A stretch of 64,000 bases of DNA, taken from the NCBI RefSeq assembly GCF_900573885.1, contig NZ_UPSE01000601.1, positions 1 to 64,000 of the forward strand, given 5' to 3'. Origin of the DNA: Pseudomonas viridiflava (GTDB taxonomy: Bacteria; Pseudomonadota; Gammaproteobacteria; Pseudomonadales; Pseudomonadaceae). The position numbers and the translations under genes were made by a program. Below are positions 1 through 8,025 of this stretch, one piece after another (positions within the stretch are counted from its first letter, which is position 1; each line of letters starts with the position of its first letter). The notes under the pieces were generated by a model. That model saw only the letters and a list, made by a program, of their open reading frames with translations, was not told where the DNA came from and ran no database searches.

Positions 1-77
1 CCGAACTCAGTAGTGAAACGACGCATCGCCGATGGTAGTGTGGGGTCTCCCCATGTGAGAGTAGGTCATCGTCAAGC
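1..77 (+). rRNA. rrf: 5S ribosomal RNA, 3' part
   Basis: The first 77 bases match my memory of the 3' two thirds of Pseudomonas 5S rRNA, including CCGAACTCAGTAGTGAAACG and the terminal AGTAGGTCATCGTCAAGC. The 5' part lies before the window, so an rRNA operon ends here. A strong terminator follows about 10 bases later. The exact 3' end is estimated. Confidence 0.9.
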
Positions 78-86
78 TTAAATTCC

Positions 87-125
87 AAACCCCCTACTCG
101 TGAAAACGGGTAGGGGGTTTGTTTT
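87..125 (+). terminator. rRNA operon terminator
   Basis: A 15-bp stem with one G-U pair (AAACCCCCTACTCGT against ACGGGTAGGGGGTTT) closes on a GAAA tetraloop and is followed by TTTGTTTTT. It sits directly after 5S rRNA and before birA. Confidence 0.92.
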
Positions 126-246
126 TGCGCGCAGAAAAGTTTGGCGCTTGCAGGCGGCTCGATTTACTGACGCCGGCCTCGCACGCTTTCTATGCAATGG
201 CGAAGGGCATCGATATGATGCGTGCCTTTCAGTTAGGCGGCCGAAA

Positions 247-1200
247 ATGCGGGATTTACTGACGCTTCTTCAAGACGGACGATTTCATTCTGGCGAGGCG
301 CTTGGCCGGGTGCTAGGTGTTAGCCGCGCTGCCGTATGGAAGCAGCTTCAGGAGTTGGAATCCGTATATGGTCTTCGTGTTCACAAGGTTCGTGGGCGAG
401 GCTACTCGCTCGAGAGCCCAATCTCCTTGTTGGAGCGCGAAGAGTTGCAGACTAATCCAGGGGCATGGGCACCCCACGTCATCGAAAGCATCGATTCGAC
501 CAATGCTGAAGCTTTCAGGTGCCTAGAGCGGGGTTTTTCACCTCCGTATTTTGTAGTCGCAGAACAACAAACTGCAGGGCGCGGTCGGCGTGGCCGGCAA
601 TGGGCTAGTCCGTTTGGCGAAAATATATACTACAGCCTTCTCCTGCGCGTCGAAGGTGGGGCCGCCCAGCTTGATGGTCTCAGCCTGGTCGTTGGTCTGG
701 CTGTATTAAGTGCGATACGAGAGATGGGCGTTGTAGGCGGGGGGCTGAAATGGCCGAACGACGTACTGGTCTCCGGAAAAAAAATCGCCGGCATATTGCT
801 CGAGCTGTCTGGTGATCCGGCAGATGCTTGCCATGTAGTGGTTGGTGTGGGCATTAACGTCAATATGCGAACTCAAACCACGATCGATCAGCCTTGGACG
901 TCCATGCGACTCGAGCGCGGCAAAGTGATAGACCGCAGCGCGTTGATTAACGCCTTAAATGGAGAATTGCACCGCTACTTGCAGACCCACCGGTTACACG
1001 GGTTTCAAGCACTTCGGCAAGAGTGGGAGGATGAGCACTCATGGCAGAACAAACAGGTATGTCTCTCAGCAGGTAGTCAAAGTGTTGAAGGGGTCGTGCT
1101 TGGGGTTAACGCTCAGGGGGCCTTGCGCCTCCTGGTCTCGGGTAGTGAGCATCAATATAGTGGCGGTGAGCTTAGTTTGAGGTTACGTGATGATTCTTGA
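247..1200 (+). CDS. birA: BirA bifunctional biotin-[acetyl-CoA-carboxylase] ligase / biotin repressor
   Basis: This cytoplasmic enzyme makes biotinyl-5'-AMP and attaches biotin to the AccB subunit of acetyl-CoA carboxylase. The 317-residue protein has an N-terminal winged helix (residues about 1-65, GEALGRVLGVSRAAVWKQL), so it is of the repressor-ligase class. The ligase domain shows GRGRRGR and KWPNDV. The reading frame stays open upstream to base 100, but that part runs through the rRNA terminator and is not family-like. The ATG at 247 gives the usual BirA N terminus. Its ribosome site is weak. The stop overlaps the start of coaX, so the two are probably co-transcribed. Confidence 0.95.
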   Translation: MRDLLTLLQDGRFHSGEALGRVLGVSRAAVWKQLQELESVYGLRVHKVRGRGYSLESPISLLEREELQTNPGAWAPHVIESIDSTNAEAFRCLERGFSPPYFVVAEQQTAGRGRRGRQWASPFGENIYYSLLLRVEGGAAQLDGLSLVVGLAVLSAIREMGVVGGGLKWPNDVLVSGKKIAGILLELSGDPADACHVVVGVGINVNMRTQTTIDQPWTSMRLERGKVIDRSALINALNGELHRYLQTHRLHGFQALRQEWEDEHSWQNKQVCLSAGSQSVEGVVLGVNAQGALRLLVSGSEHQYSGGELSLRLRDDS

Positions 1201-1933
1201 GCTCGACTGCGGTAACAGCTTTATCAAATGGCGCGTTCTGGATCAGGCTGGTGTGTTCAACAGCGGCTTGGTTGGGGCGCCTAATGAGTTGATTGCTGCG
1301 CTTGCGTTGCTTCCGAAGGGAGCATTGCGCTCAGCCAGAATGGTAAGCGTGAGAAGCGACGAAGAAACATCATCGCTTGTAGCGCTCTTGTCCGAGCGGT
1401 TTGGCGTCGTAACATTGTGCGCGCATCCGACGGAAGTTGCTGGTGGCGTCAGGAACGGTTACGTCGATTACGCGCGGTTAGGGCTGGATCGCTGGATGGC
1501 TGTGCTGGGGGCGTACCGTCTTGCTGGTGGCGCCTGCCTGGTTCTAGATCTTGGAACTGCCGTGACATCGGACTTCGTTGACGGGAGCGGCGACCATTTA
1601 GGTGGGTTCATATGCCCAGGTCTCCCTCTAATGCGGAGCCAATTGCGAACGCACACTCGCCGTATTCGCTATGAAGACGACGCTGCGCAAGAAGCCATGC
1701 AGGCCCTGGTTCCCGGGCGCTCTACAATTGAGGCTGTTGAGCGGGGTTGCTCACTAATGTTGCGAGGATTTGTTCAAACTCAGCTCGAAATGGCCCGAGA
1801 ATACTGGGGGGATTCGTTTTCCGTGTTTCTTACCGGCGGAGACGCGGGGTCCGTCAAAGAAATTCTACCTGCTGCGCGGGTCATGCCTGACCTGATTTTC
1901 CTGGGTCTTGCTATCGCATGTCCGTTGCCTTGA
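1190..1933 (+). CDS. coaX: Type III pantothenate kinase CoaX
   Basis: CoaX phosphorylates pantothenate in the first step of coenzyme A synthesis. Type III enzymes are the usual form in Pseudomonas. The N-terminal MILELDCGNSFIKWRV is the ASKHA-fold phosphate-binding loop with its catalytic aspartate. GLDRWMA and LDLGTAVTSDFVDG are conserved central motifs, and GGFICPG is the substrate region. The protein has 247 residues, normal for the family. A GTG three bases upstream (1187) is an alternative start. Either choice overlaps the birA stop by about 11 bases, which indicates translational coupling. Confidence 0.95.
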   Translation: MILELDCGNSFIKWRVLDQAGVFNSGLVGAPNELIAALALLPKGALRSARMVSVRSDEETSSLVALLSERFGVVTLCAHPTEVAGGVRNGYVDYARLGLDRWMAVLGAYRLAGGACLVLDLGTAVTSDFVDGSGDHLGGFICPGLPLMRSQLRTHTRRIRYEDDAAQEAMQALVPGRSTIEAVERGCSLMLRGFVQTQLEMAREYWGDSFSVFLTGGDAGSVKEILPAARVMPDLIFLGLAIACPLP

Positions 1934-1940
1934 GGTCCTT

Positions 1941-2621
1941 ATGCGTTGGTTGTTCCTGTTCCTGCTGGTTTTGAATCTTTTTTATTACGTCTGGCATCAG
2001 CAACAAGCGCCGTTGCGCGCCAAGGAAGTCGTGCCCATATCTTTGCGCCATGAGGTGCGTCAGGACATTCGTTTGCTGAGTGAATCCGGTGGCACGCAAC
2101 CCCGTCGCGAGCGCCCGTCAGATGGCGTGTCGGGGGCTGCCGAGGTCTGCATGTACCTGGGAGGCTTCGAGCAAGAGGAGGCGGCCAAGCTGGTTGAGCA
2201 GCGATTGATCGCTTTGGATATCCTGTCTCGTGTGCAGATGGTTGATGCTCCGGCAGGGTTGGATTACTGGGTTTACTTGCCGCCGCTCGCATCCCGTCAG
2301 GCATCGCTTCGGCAGTTAAAAGAGCTGCAAGCACGAAAAATCGACAGCTACATCATTACTCAGGGTGATCTTTCGAACGGAATTTCGCTGGGGATGTTTC
2401 CTAGGAGCGAGTCAGCAGAGAGTGTCATGCAAAGATTGCGCGAGGTTGGGTACGAGCCGCAAATGCGCGAGTTGCCTCGTGCCCATCGGAATTTCTGGGT
2501 AAGGATCGCATCGGAAAGCCGTCGGCTGGTCGATGACGGATTGCTGCAGGCGTTGGCCAGAGATTTTAATGGGCTGCAACACCAATTAATGCCTTGCGAA
2601 AGCGTTGCATCGCCGAATTAG
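1941..2621 (+). CDS. SPOR-domain membrane protein
   Basis: A 226-residue protein with one N-terminal membrane segment (residues about 2-18) followed by a mostly periplasmic chain. The C-terminal part, including GISLGMFPRSESAESVMQRL, looks like a SPOR domain, a fold that binds denuded septal peptidoglycan. An earlier in-frame ATG at 1908 lies inside coaX. The start at 1941 has GAGG six bases upstream and opens directly into the membrane segment. The gene begins 7 bases after coaX, so birA, coaX and this gene look like one operon. A link to cell division is inferred from the domain only. Confidence 0.82.
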   Translation: MRWLFLFLLVLNLFYYVWHQQQAPLRAKEVVPISLRHEVRQDIRLLSESGGTQPRRERPSDGVSGAAEVCMYLGGFEQEEAAKLVEQRLIALDILSRVQMVDAPAGLDYWVYLPPLASRQASLRQLKELQARKIDSYIITQGDLSNGISLGMFPRSESAESVMQRLREVGYEPQMRELPRAHRNFWVRIASESRRLVDDGLLQALARDFNGLQHQLMPCESVASPN

Positions 2622-2720
2622 TTTGAATAGAATGGCGCCCGCTTTGCAGGGTTGCTTTTAATGCGGTTCTGAAAAGTTGCTGTCGATTGCGCTAACCTCA
2701 AGTTTTTTATGAGGAATTGC

Positions 2721-2749
2721 TTGACAGCAGGGTGGCATGCGAAGAGAAT
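2721..2749 (+). promoter_or_regulatory. Sigma-70 promoter for the tRNA-tuf operon
   Basis: TTGACA (2721-2726) is a perfect -35, followed by 17 bases and GAGAAT (2744-2749). The next bases are GC-rich (GCCGCCTC), as in the discriminator of stringently controlled tRNA promoters. tRNA-Tyr begins 14 bases after the -10. Confidence 0.75.
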
Positions 2750-2762
2750 GCCGCCTCACTTT

Positions 2763-2846
<84 letters not shown>

Positions 2847-2870
2847 TATTTAGCGAGAGCTGCAAGCTCC

Positions 2871-2944
2871 GCGGGTATAGTTCAACGGTAGAACCTCAGC
2901 CTTCCAAGCTGATGGTGCGGGTTCGATTCCCGCTACCCGCTCCA
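2871..2944 (+). tRNA. tRNA-Gly (TCC)
   Basis: A 74-base tRNA with acceptor pairing GCGGGTA/TACCCGC, anticodon TCC at 2903-2905, a GGTTCGATTCC T arm and encoded CCA. It lies 24 bases after tRNA-Tyr. Confidence 0.97.
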
Positions 2945-2972
2945 TGTTTGCGGCGTTTGTTTTAAAGAGTTT

Positions 2973-3048
2973 GCTCTTGTAGCTCAGTTGGTAGAGCACA
3001 CCCTTGGTAAGGGTGAGGTCAGCGGTTCAAATCCGCTCAAGAGCTCCA
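2973..3048 (+). tRNA. tRNA-Thr (GGT)
   Basis: A 76-base tRNA with acceptor GCTCTTG/CAAGAGC, anticodon GGT at 3006-3008, a GGTTCAAATCC T arm and encoded CCA. Confidence 0.97.
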
Positions 3049-3054
3049 TTATTA

Positions 3055-3088
3055 AAAGGCAGATATGCAAATATCTGCCTTTGTTTTA
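3055..3088 (+). terminator. Hairpin between tRNA-Thr and tufA
   Basis: A perfect 12-bp stem (AAAGGCAGATAT against ATATCTGCCTTT) with a GCAA tetraloop is followed by GTTTTAAT. It begins 7 bases after tRNA-Thr. The U tract is short, so it may act as a partial terminator or a processing/stability element, allowing read-through into tufA. Confidence 0.65.
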
Positions 3089-3131
3089 ATGGTTGCGTGG
3101 TTCGCGCACTTAATCGATGGGAGACGCTCTG

Positions 3132-4325
<1,194 letters not shown>

Positions 4326-4342
4326 TCGTTGATAAGTCCCCG

Positions 4343-4376
4343 TCAGGCCGGCATAATGGTCGGCCTGATTTTGTTT
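4343..4376 (+). terminator. Hairpin after tufA
   Basis: TCAGGCCG pairs with CGGCCTGA around a loop of about 10 bases, followed by TTTTGTTTT. The tRNA-Trp gene starts one base after the T tract. The hairpin may therefore end part of the tuf transcription and also define the 5' processing site of the tRNA. Confidence 0.7.
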
Positions 4377-4377
4377 T

Positions 4378-4453
4378 AGGTCAGTAGCTCAATTGGCAGA
4401 GCGACGGTCTCCAAAACCGTAGGTTGGGGGTTCGATTCCCTCCTGACCTGCCA
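4378..4453 (+). tRNA. tRNA-Trp (CCA)
   Basis: A 76-base tRNA with acceptor AGGTCAG/CTGACCT, anticodon CCA at 4411-4413, a GGTTCGATTCC T arm and an encoded 3' CCA. It lies between tufA and secE, as in other pseudomonads. Confidence 0.97.
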
Positions 4454-4502
4454 GTTTCATCAAGAAATTGAAGCTGGCACTCCTTTCACAGGATCCTCGT
4501 AA

Positions 4503-4871
4503 ATGACTGTTAAGGCTGAAGCCAAAGAATCGCGCTTTGATCTGCTCAAGTGGCTCGTTGTCGTCGCTTTGGTGGTGGTTGGCGTGGTTGGCAATCAGTT
4601 CTTCTCTGGTGAGCCGATTCTGTACCGTGTCCTCGGTTTGTTGGCAATTGCAGCTGTTGCGGCTGCTGTTGCGTTGCAAACTGCTAAAGGGCAGGCATTT
4701 TTCGGGCTGGCTAAAGAAGCTCGGGTTGAAATACGAAAGGTCGTTTGGCCGACTCGCCAGGAAACCATGCAAACCACGCTCATCGTAGTGGCGGTTGTGC
4801 TGGTGATGGCGCTGTTGCTGTGGGGGCTTGACTCCCTGCTAGGCTGGCTTGTTTCCATGATCGTTGGTTAA
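4503..4871 (+). CDS. secE: Preprotein translocase subunit SecE
   Basis: SecE clamps SecY in the inner-membrane SecYEG channel. The 122-residue protein has three hydrophobic segments (about residues 17-35, 40-60 and 92-119), the three-helix form known from E. coli. The conserved cytoplasmic amphipathic hinge before the last helix is seen as EIRKVVWPTRQET. It is followed 9 bases later by nusG, the standard secE-nusG pair. Confidence 0.96.
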   Translation: MTVKAEAKESRFDLLKWLVVVALVVVGVVGNQFFSGEPILYRVLGLLAIAAVAAAVALQTAKGQAFFGLAKEARVEIRKVVWPTRQETMQTTLIVVAVVLVMALLLWGLDSLLGWLVSMIVG

Positions 4872-4880
4872 AGGTGTCCC

Positions 4881-5414
4881 GTGGCTAAGCGTTGGTACGT
4901 TGTGCATGCTTACTCGGGTTACGAGAAGCATGTAATGCGCTCTCTGATCGAGCGCGTCAAGCTGGCCGGCATGGAAGATGGGTTCGGCGAGATTCTGGTC
5001 CCCACTGAAGAAGTGGTTGAGATGCGTAATGGCCAGAAGCGCAAAAGTGAACGCAAGTTCTTCCCCGGTTATGTTCTGGTACAGATGGACATGAACGAAG
5101 GCACTTGGCACTTGGTCAAGGATACGCCTCGCGTCATGGGCTTTATTGGCGGTACCGCTGATAAGCCAGCGCCGATTACCGATAAAGAGGCTGATGCAAT
5201 TCTGCGTCGCGTCGCTGATGGTAGCGACAAGCCAAAGCCGAAAACGCTGTTTGAACCAGGTGAGATGGTCCGCGTAATTGACGGTCCGTTCGCTGATTTC
5301 AGCGGCGTTGTCGAAGAAGTGAACTATGAAAAAAGCCGGATTCAGGTGGCTGTGACTATTTTTGGTCGCTCCACTCCGGTTGAGCTGGAGTTTAGTCAGG
5401 TCGAAAAGGCATAG
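4881..5414 (+). CDS. nusG: Transcription termination/antitermination factor NusG
   Basis: NusG binds the RNA polymerase clamp helices, aids processivity, and links to Rho or ribosomal S10. The 177-residue protein has the NGN domain (starting KRWYVVHAYSGYE) and a C-terminal KOW domain (FADFSGVVEEVNYEKSRI). Translation starts at GTG (4881), 9 bases after the secE stop. A strong terminator follows 18 bases after the stop. Confidence 0.97.
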   Translation: MAKRWYVVHAYSGYEKHVMRSLIERVKLAGMEDGFGEILVPTEEVVEMRNGQKRKSERKFFPGYVLVQMDMNEGTWHLVKDTPRVMGFIGGTADKPAPITDKEADAILRRVADGSDKPKPKTLFEPGEMVRVIDGPFADFSGVVEEVNYEKSRIQVAVTIFGRSTPVELEFSQVEKA

Positions 5415-5432
5415 CTGACAAAGCATCCCGTA

Positions 5433-5460
5433 CCCCGCAGCCTCAGGCTGCGGGGTTTTG
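5433..5460 (+). terminator. secE-nusG terminator
   Basis: A perfect 10-bp GC-rich stem (CCCCGCAGCC against GGCTGCGGGG) with a TCA loop, followed by TTTTG. Confidence 0.9.
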
Positions 5461-5530
5461 TCGTCACTGGGATAAACACGTAAGTAAACCGGGGAGCCGT
5501 AAGGCGTCAGAACCCGAATTGGAGTAGCTA

Positions 5531-5962
5531 ATGGCTAAGAAAATCACGGCTTATATCAAGCTGCAAGTAAAGGCTGCACAAGCTAACCCTAGCCCGCCCG
5601 TCGGCCCGGCTCTCGGTCAGCATGGCGTGAACATCATGGAATTCTGCAAGGCGTTCAACGCCAAGACTCAGGGCATGGAACCTGGTCTGCCGACTCCAGT
5701 GATCATCACTGTTTATAGCGATCGTAGCTTCACCTTCGAAACCAAAAGCACCCCAGCTTCGGTTCTGTTGAAGAAAGCTGCTGGTCTGACTAGCGGTTCG
5801 GCTCGCCCGAACAGCGTCAAGGTTGGCACCGTTACTCGTGCTCAGCTCGAAGAGATCGCCAAGACCAAGCAGGCTGATCTGACCGCTGCTGATATGGACG
5901 CAGCCGTACGCACCATCGCTGGCTCTGCTCGCAGCATGGGCCTTAACGTGGAGGGTGTGTAA
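5531..5962 (+). CDS. rplK: Large ribosomal subunit protein uL11
   Basis: L11 binds 23S rRNA at the GTPase-associated centre and is needed for RelA activation. The 143-residue protein shows the proline-rich N-terminal motif ANPSPPVGPALGQHGVN, target region of thiostrepton, and a C-terminal rRNA-binding domain. It starts 116 bases after nusG, beyond a terminator, so a separate promoter is likely. Its TAA overlaps the rplA ATG by one base (TAATG), consistent with the coupled L11-L1 operon in which L1 represses translation. Confidence 0.97.
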   Translation: MAKKITAYIKLQVKAAQANPSPPVGPALGQHGVNIMEFCKAFNAKTQGMEPGLPTPVIITVYSDRSFTFETKSTPASVLLKKAAGLTSGSARPNSVKVGTVTRAQLEEIAKTKQADLTAADMDAAVRTIAGSARSMGLNVEGV

Positions 5963-6657
5963 TGGCTAAGTTGACCAAGCGCCAAAAGGCTATTGCCGAG
6001 AAAGTTGTTGCCGGCAAGTCTTACAGCTTCGAAGAAGCGGCCACCCTGCTGGGCGAGCTGTCGAAAGTTAAGTTCACCGAGTCGTTTGACATCGCTGTGA
6101 ACCTGGGTGTTGACCCACGTAAATCCGACCAGGTTGTACGTAGCGCTACCGTTCTGCCGCACGGCACCGGTAAAACCGTTCGCGTCGCTGTGTTCACCCA
6201 GGGTCCGGCAGCTGAAGCTGCTCTGGCCGCCGGCGCTGATCGCGTTGGTATGGATGAGCTGGCTGCTGAAATGAAAGCCGGCGAGCTGAACTACGACGTA
6301 GTTATCGCTTCCCCGGACGCCATGCGCGTTGTAGGTCAGTTGGGTCAGATCCTCGGTCCACGTGGTCTGATGCCTAACCCTAAAGTCGGCACCGTAACCC
6401 CAGACGTAGCCACTGCCGTGAAAAACGCCAAGGCTGGTCAGGTTCGTTATCGCACCGATAAAAACGGCATCATCCACACTTCCGTCGGCAAAGTTGGCTT
6501 CGAAGCCATCAAGCTGAAGGAAAACGTTGAGGCCCTGATCGCTGATCTCAAGCGCATCAAGCCAGCTTCTTCGAAAGGTATCTACGTTAAGCGCGTTACC
6601 CTGAGCACCACTATGGGCCCAGGCCTGGTTATCGATCAGGGCTCGCTGGACGCGTAA
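5962..6657 (+). CDS. rplA: Large ribosomal subunit protein uL1
   Basis: L1 forms the mobile stalk next to the E site and represses its own mRNA by binding near rplK. The 231-residue protein has the family signature GPRGLMPNPKVGTVTPDV in its central domain. The start codon shares a base with the rplK stop. A small hairpin and the long L10 leader follow. Confidence 0.97.
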   Translation: MAKLTKRQKAIAEKVVAGKSYSFEEAATLLGELSKVKFTESFDIAVNLGVDPRKSDQVVRSATVLPHGTGKTVRVAVFTQGPAAEAALAAGADRVGMDELAAEMKAGELNYDVVIASPDAMRVVGQLGQILGPRGLMPNPKVGTVTPDVATAVKNAKAGQVRYRTDKNGIIHTSVGKVGFEAIKLKENVEALIADLKRIKPASSKGIYVKRVTLSTTMGPGLVIDQGSLDA

Positions 6658-6667
6658 GAAAAATCAG

Positions 6668-6693
6668 TCGGAGCAAGTAATTGCTCCGATTGT
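6668..6693 (+). other. Hairpin between rplA and rplJ
   Basis: TCGGAGCAA (6668-6676) pairs perfectly with TTGCTCCGA (6681-6689) around GTAA, followed by TTGTT. It begins 10 bases after rplA. The weak T tract suggests an attenuator or mRNA-stability element, not a full terminator. Confidence 0.55.
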
Positions 6694-6699
6694 TGAAAG

Positions 6700-6857
6700 A
6701 TTGGGGTCCCTGCCTGGCGGGGGCTATCCAAGACCGTAGGCGACGCAAGTCTTAAACCACAAGCCTACGCAGATGGTGCTCCCGGTTCCTTACGGAATCT
6801 GACACCAAACGACATCTGGCTCCGGCCAGATGAAACGTAACAAGCAGGAGTTAACCC
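6700..6857 (+). promoter_or_regulatory. L10 leader (autoregulatory rplJL leader)
   Basis: About 160 non-coding bases with several potential stems precede rplJ. In gammaproteobacteria the L10-(L12)4 complex binds such a leader and represses translation of rplJL. The assignment rests on position and length. I did not fold it, and the boundaries are approximate. Confidence 0.6.
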
Positions 6858-7358
6858 GTGGCAATTAAACTCGAAGACAAGAAGGCCATCGTCGCTGAAG
6901 TCAACGAGGCTGCCAAAGTCGCTCTGTCCGCTGTCGTGGCTGATGCCCGTGGTGTGACAGTAGGCGCAATGACCGGACTCCGTAAAGAGGCTCGTGAAGC
7001 TGGCGTTTACGTACGTGTTGTACGTAACACCCTGCTCAAGCGCGCCGTTGCCGGCACTCAATATGACGTGCTCAACGACGTGTTCACTGGCCCGACCCTG
7101 GTTGCATTCTCTAACGAACATCCTGGCGCTGCTGCCCGTTTGTTCAAAGAGTTCGCCAAAGGTCAGGATAAGTTCGAGATCAAGGCAGCTGCGTTCGAGG
7201 GCAAGTTCCTCGCAGCTAATCAGATCGACGTACTGGCAAGCCTGCCGACCCGTGACGAAGCAATTTCTCAGCTGATGAGCGTGATTCAAGGCGCAACCAG
7301 CAAATTGGCTCGTACTCTGGCGGCCCTTCGCGACCAGAAAGAAGCTGCCGCAGCCTGA
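6858..7358 (+). CDS. rplJ: Large ribosomal subunit protein uL10
   Basis: L10 anchors L7/L12 dimers to the ribosomal stalk. The 166-residue protein starts at GTG (6858) with GGAG about 10 bases upstream. It contains the rRNA-binding N-terminal domain (VRNTLLKRAV) and a C-terminal alanine-rich helix that binds L12. It is followed 78 bases later by rplL. Confidence 0.97.
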   Translation: MAIKLEDKKAIVAEVNEAAKVALSAVVADARGVTVGAMTGLRKEAREAGVYVRVVRNTLLKRAVAGTQYDVLNDVFTGPTLVAFSNEHPGAAARLFKEFAKGQDKFEIKAAAFEGKFLAANQIDVLASLPTRDEAISQLMSVIQGATSKLARTLAALRDQKEAAAA

Positions 7359-7436
7359 GGCTGAGCAACTCCTTTCGCGTTTATTGTTTATTTCGATGGC
7401 CGCGTAGGCTGTCACCCCAATACAGGAATTAGAGTC

Positions 7437-7805
7437 ATGGCTCTGTCTAATCAAGAAATCATCGACGCAATCGGCGAGAAATCCGTTCTGGAAATCGTTG
7501 AGCTGATCAAAGCAATGGAAGAGAAGTTCGGCGTTAGCGCTGCTGCTGCTTCCGCTGGCCCAGCTGCTGGCCCAGCTGCTGTTGCTGAAGAACAAACCGA
7601 ATTCAACGTAATGCTGCTTGAATCCGGCGAGAAGAAAGTAAACGTGATCAAGGTCGTTCGTGAACTGACCGGTCTGGGTCTGAAAGAAGCTAAAGCTGTT
7701 GTTGACAGCGCTCCTGGCATCGTTAAAGAAGGCGTGTCGAAAGACGAAGCCGAAGCTGCCAAGAAAGCCCTGGAAGAAGCAGGCGCTAAAGTCGAGCTCA
7801 AGTAA
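7437..7805 (+). CDS. rplL: Ribosomal stalk protein bL12 (L7/L12)
   Basis: L12 recruits translational GTPases. The 122-residue protein has the N-terminal dimerisation helix region, an Ala/Pro/Gly hinge (ASAGPAAGPAAVAEE) and the conserved C-terminal domain with LKEAKAVVDSAPG. A hairpin with T tract follows 46 bases later, the usual rplL-rpoB attenuation point. Confidence 0.98.
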   Translation: MALSNQEIIDAIGEKSVLEIVELIKAMEEKFGVSAAAASAGPAAGPAAVAEEQTEFNVMLLESGEKKVNVIKVVRELTGLGLKEAKAVVDSAPGIVKEGVSKDEAEAAKKALEEAGAKVELK

Positions 7806-7851
7806 GCGACGACCTTGCGTCTACAGCCCAAGCGTTGAGCGAAAGGCTGAT

Positions 7852-7882
7852 GGCTGGTGGCAATTGCCACCGGCCTTTTTCC
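7852..7882 (+). terminator. rplL-rpoB attenuator
   Basis: GGCTGGTGGC pairs with GCCACCGGCC (one wobble pair) around AATT and is followed by TTTTT. It lies in the 220-base rplL-rpoB gap. By analogy with E. coli it ends much of the ribosomal transcription and lets a fraction reach rpoBC. The remaining 140 bases before rpoB contain no other gene. Confidence 0.8.
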
Positions 7883-8025
7883 GTTATAGGCCGCCTTCGA
7901 GGGTTGGCCTGTAGCTGAAGCAGTAACCGCCCCGAGGGGTGGCGCAAACCGAGAGTTTGCAAGATTTTCTGGCTGCTCCCGTCGGGAGGAGCCAAATAAG
8001 CAGGTGACCAAGCTGGGGAACGCTG

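Noticed and set aside
100..246. N-terminal extension of birA by 49 codons
   Set aside because: It begins inside the rRNA terminator, and the added residues do not resemble any BirA N terminus.
5461..5530. A sigma-70 promoter directly before rplK
   Set aside because: TTGTCG and GATAAA occur but with only 7 bases between them. No pair with 16-18 base spacing was convincing, although some promoter must follow the nusG terminator.
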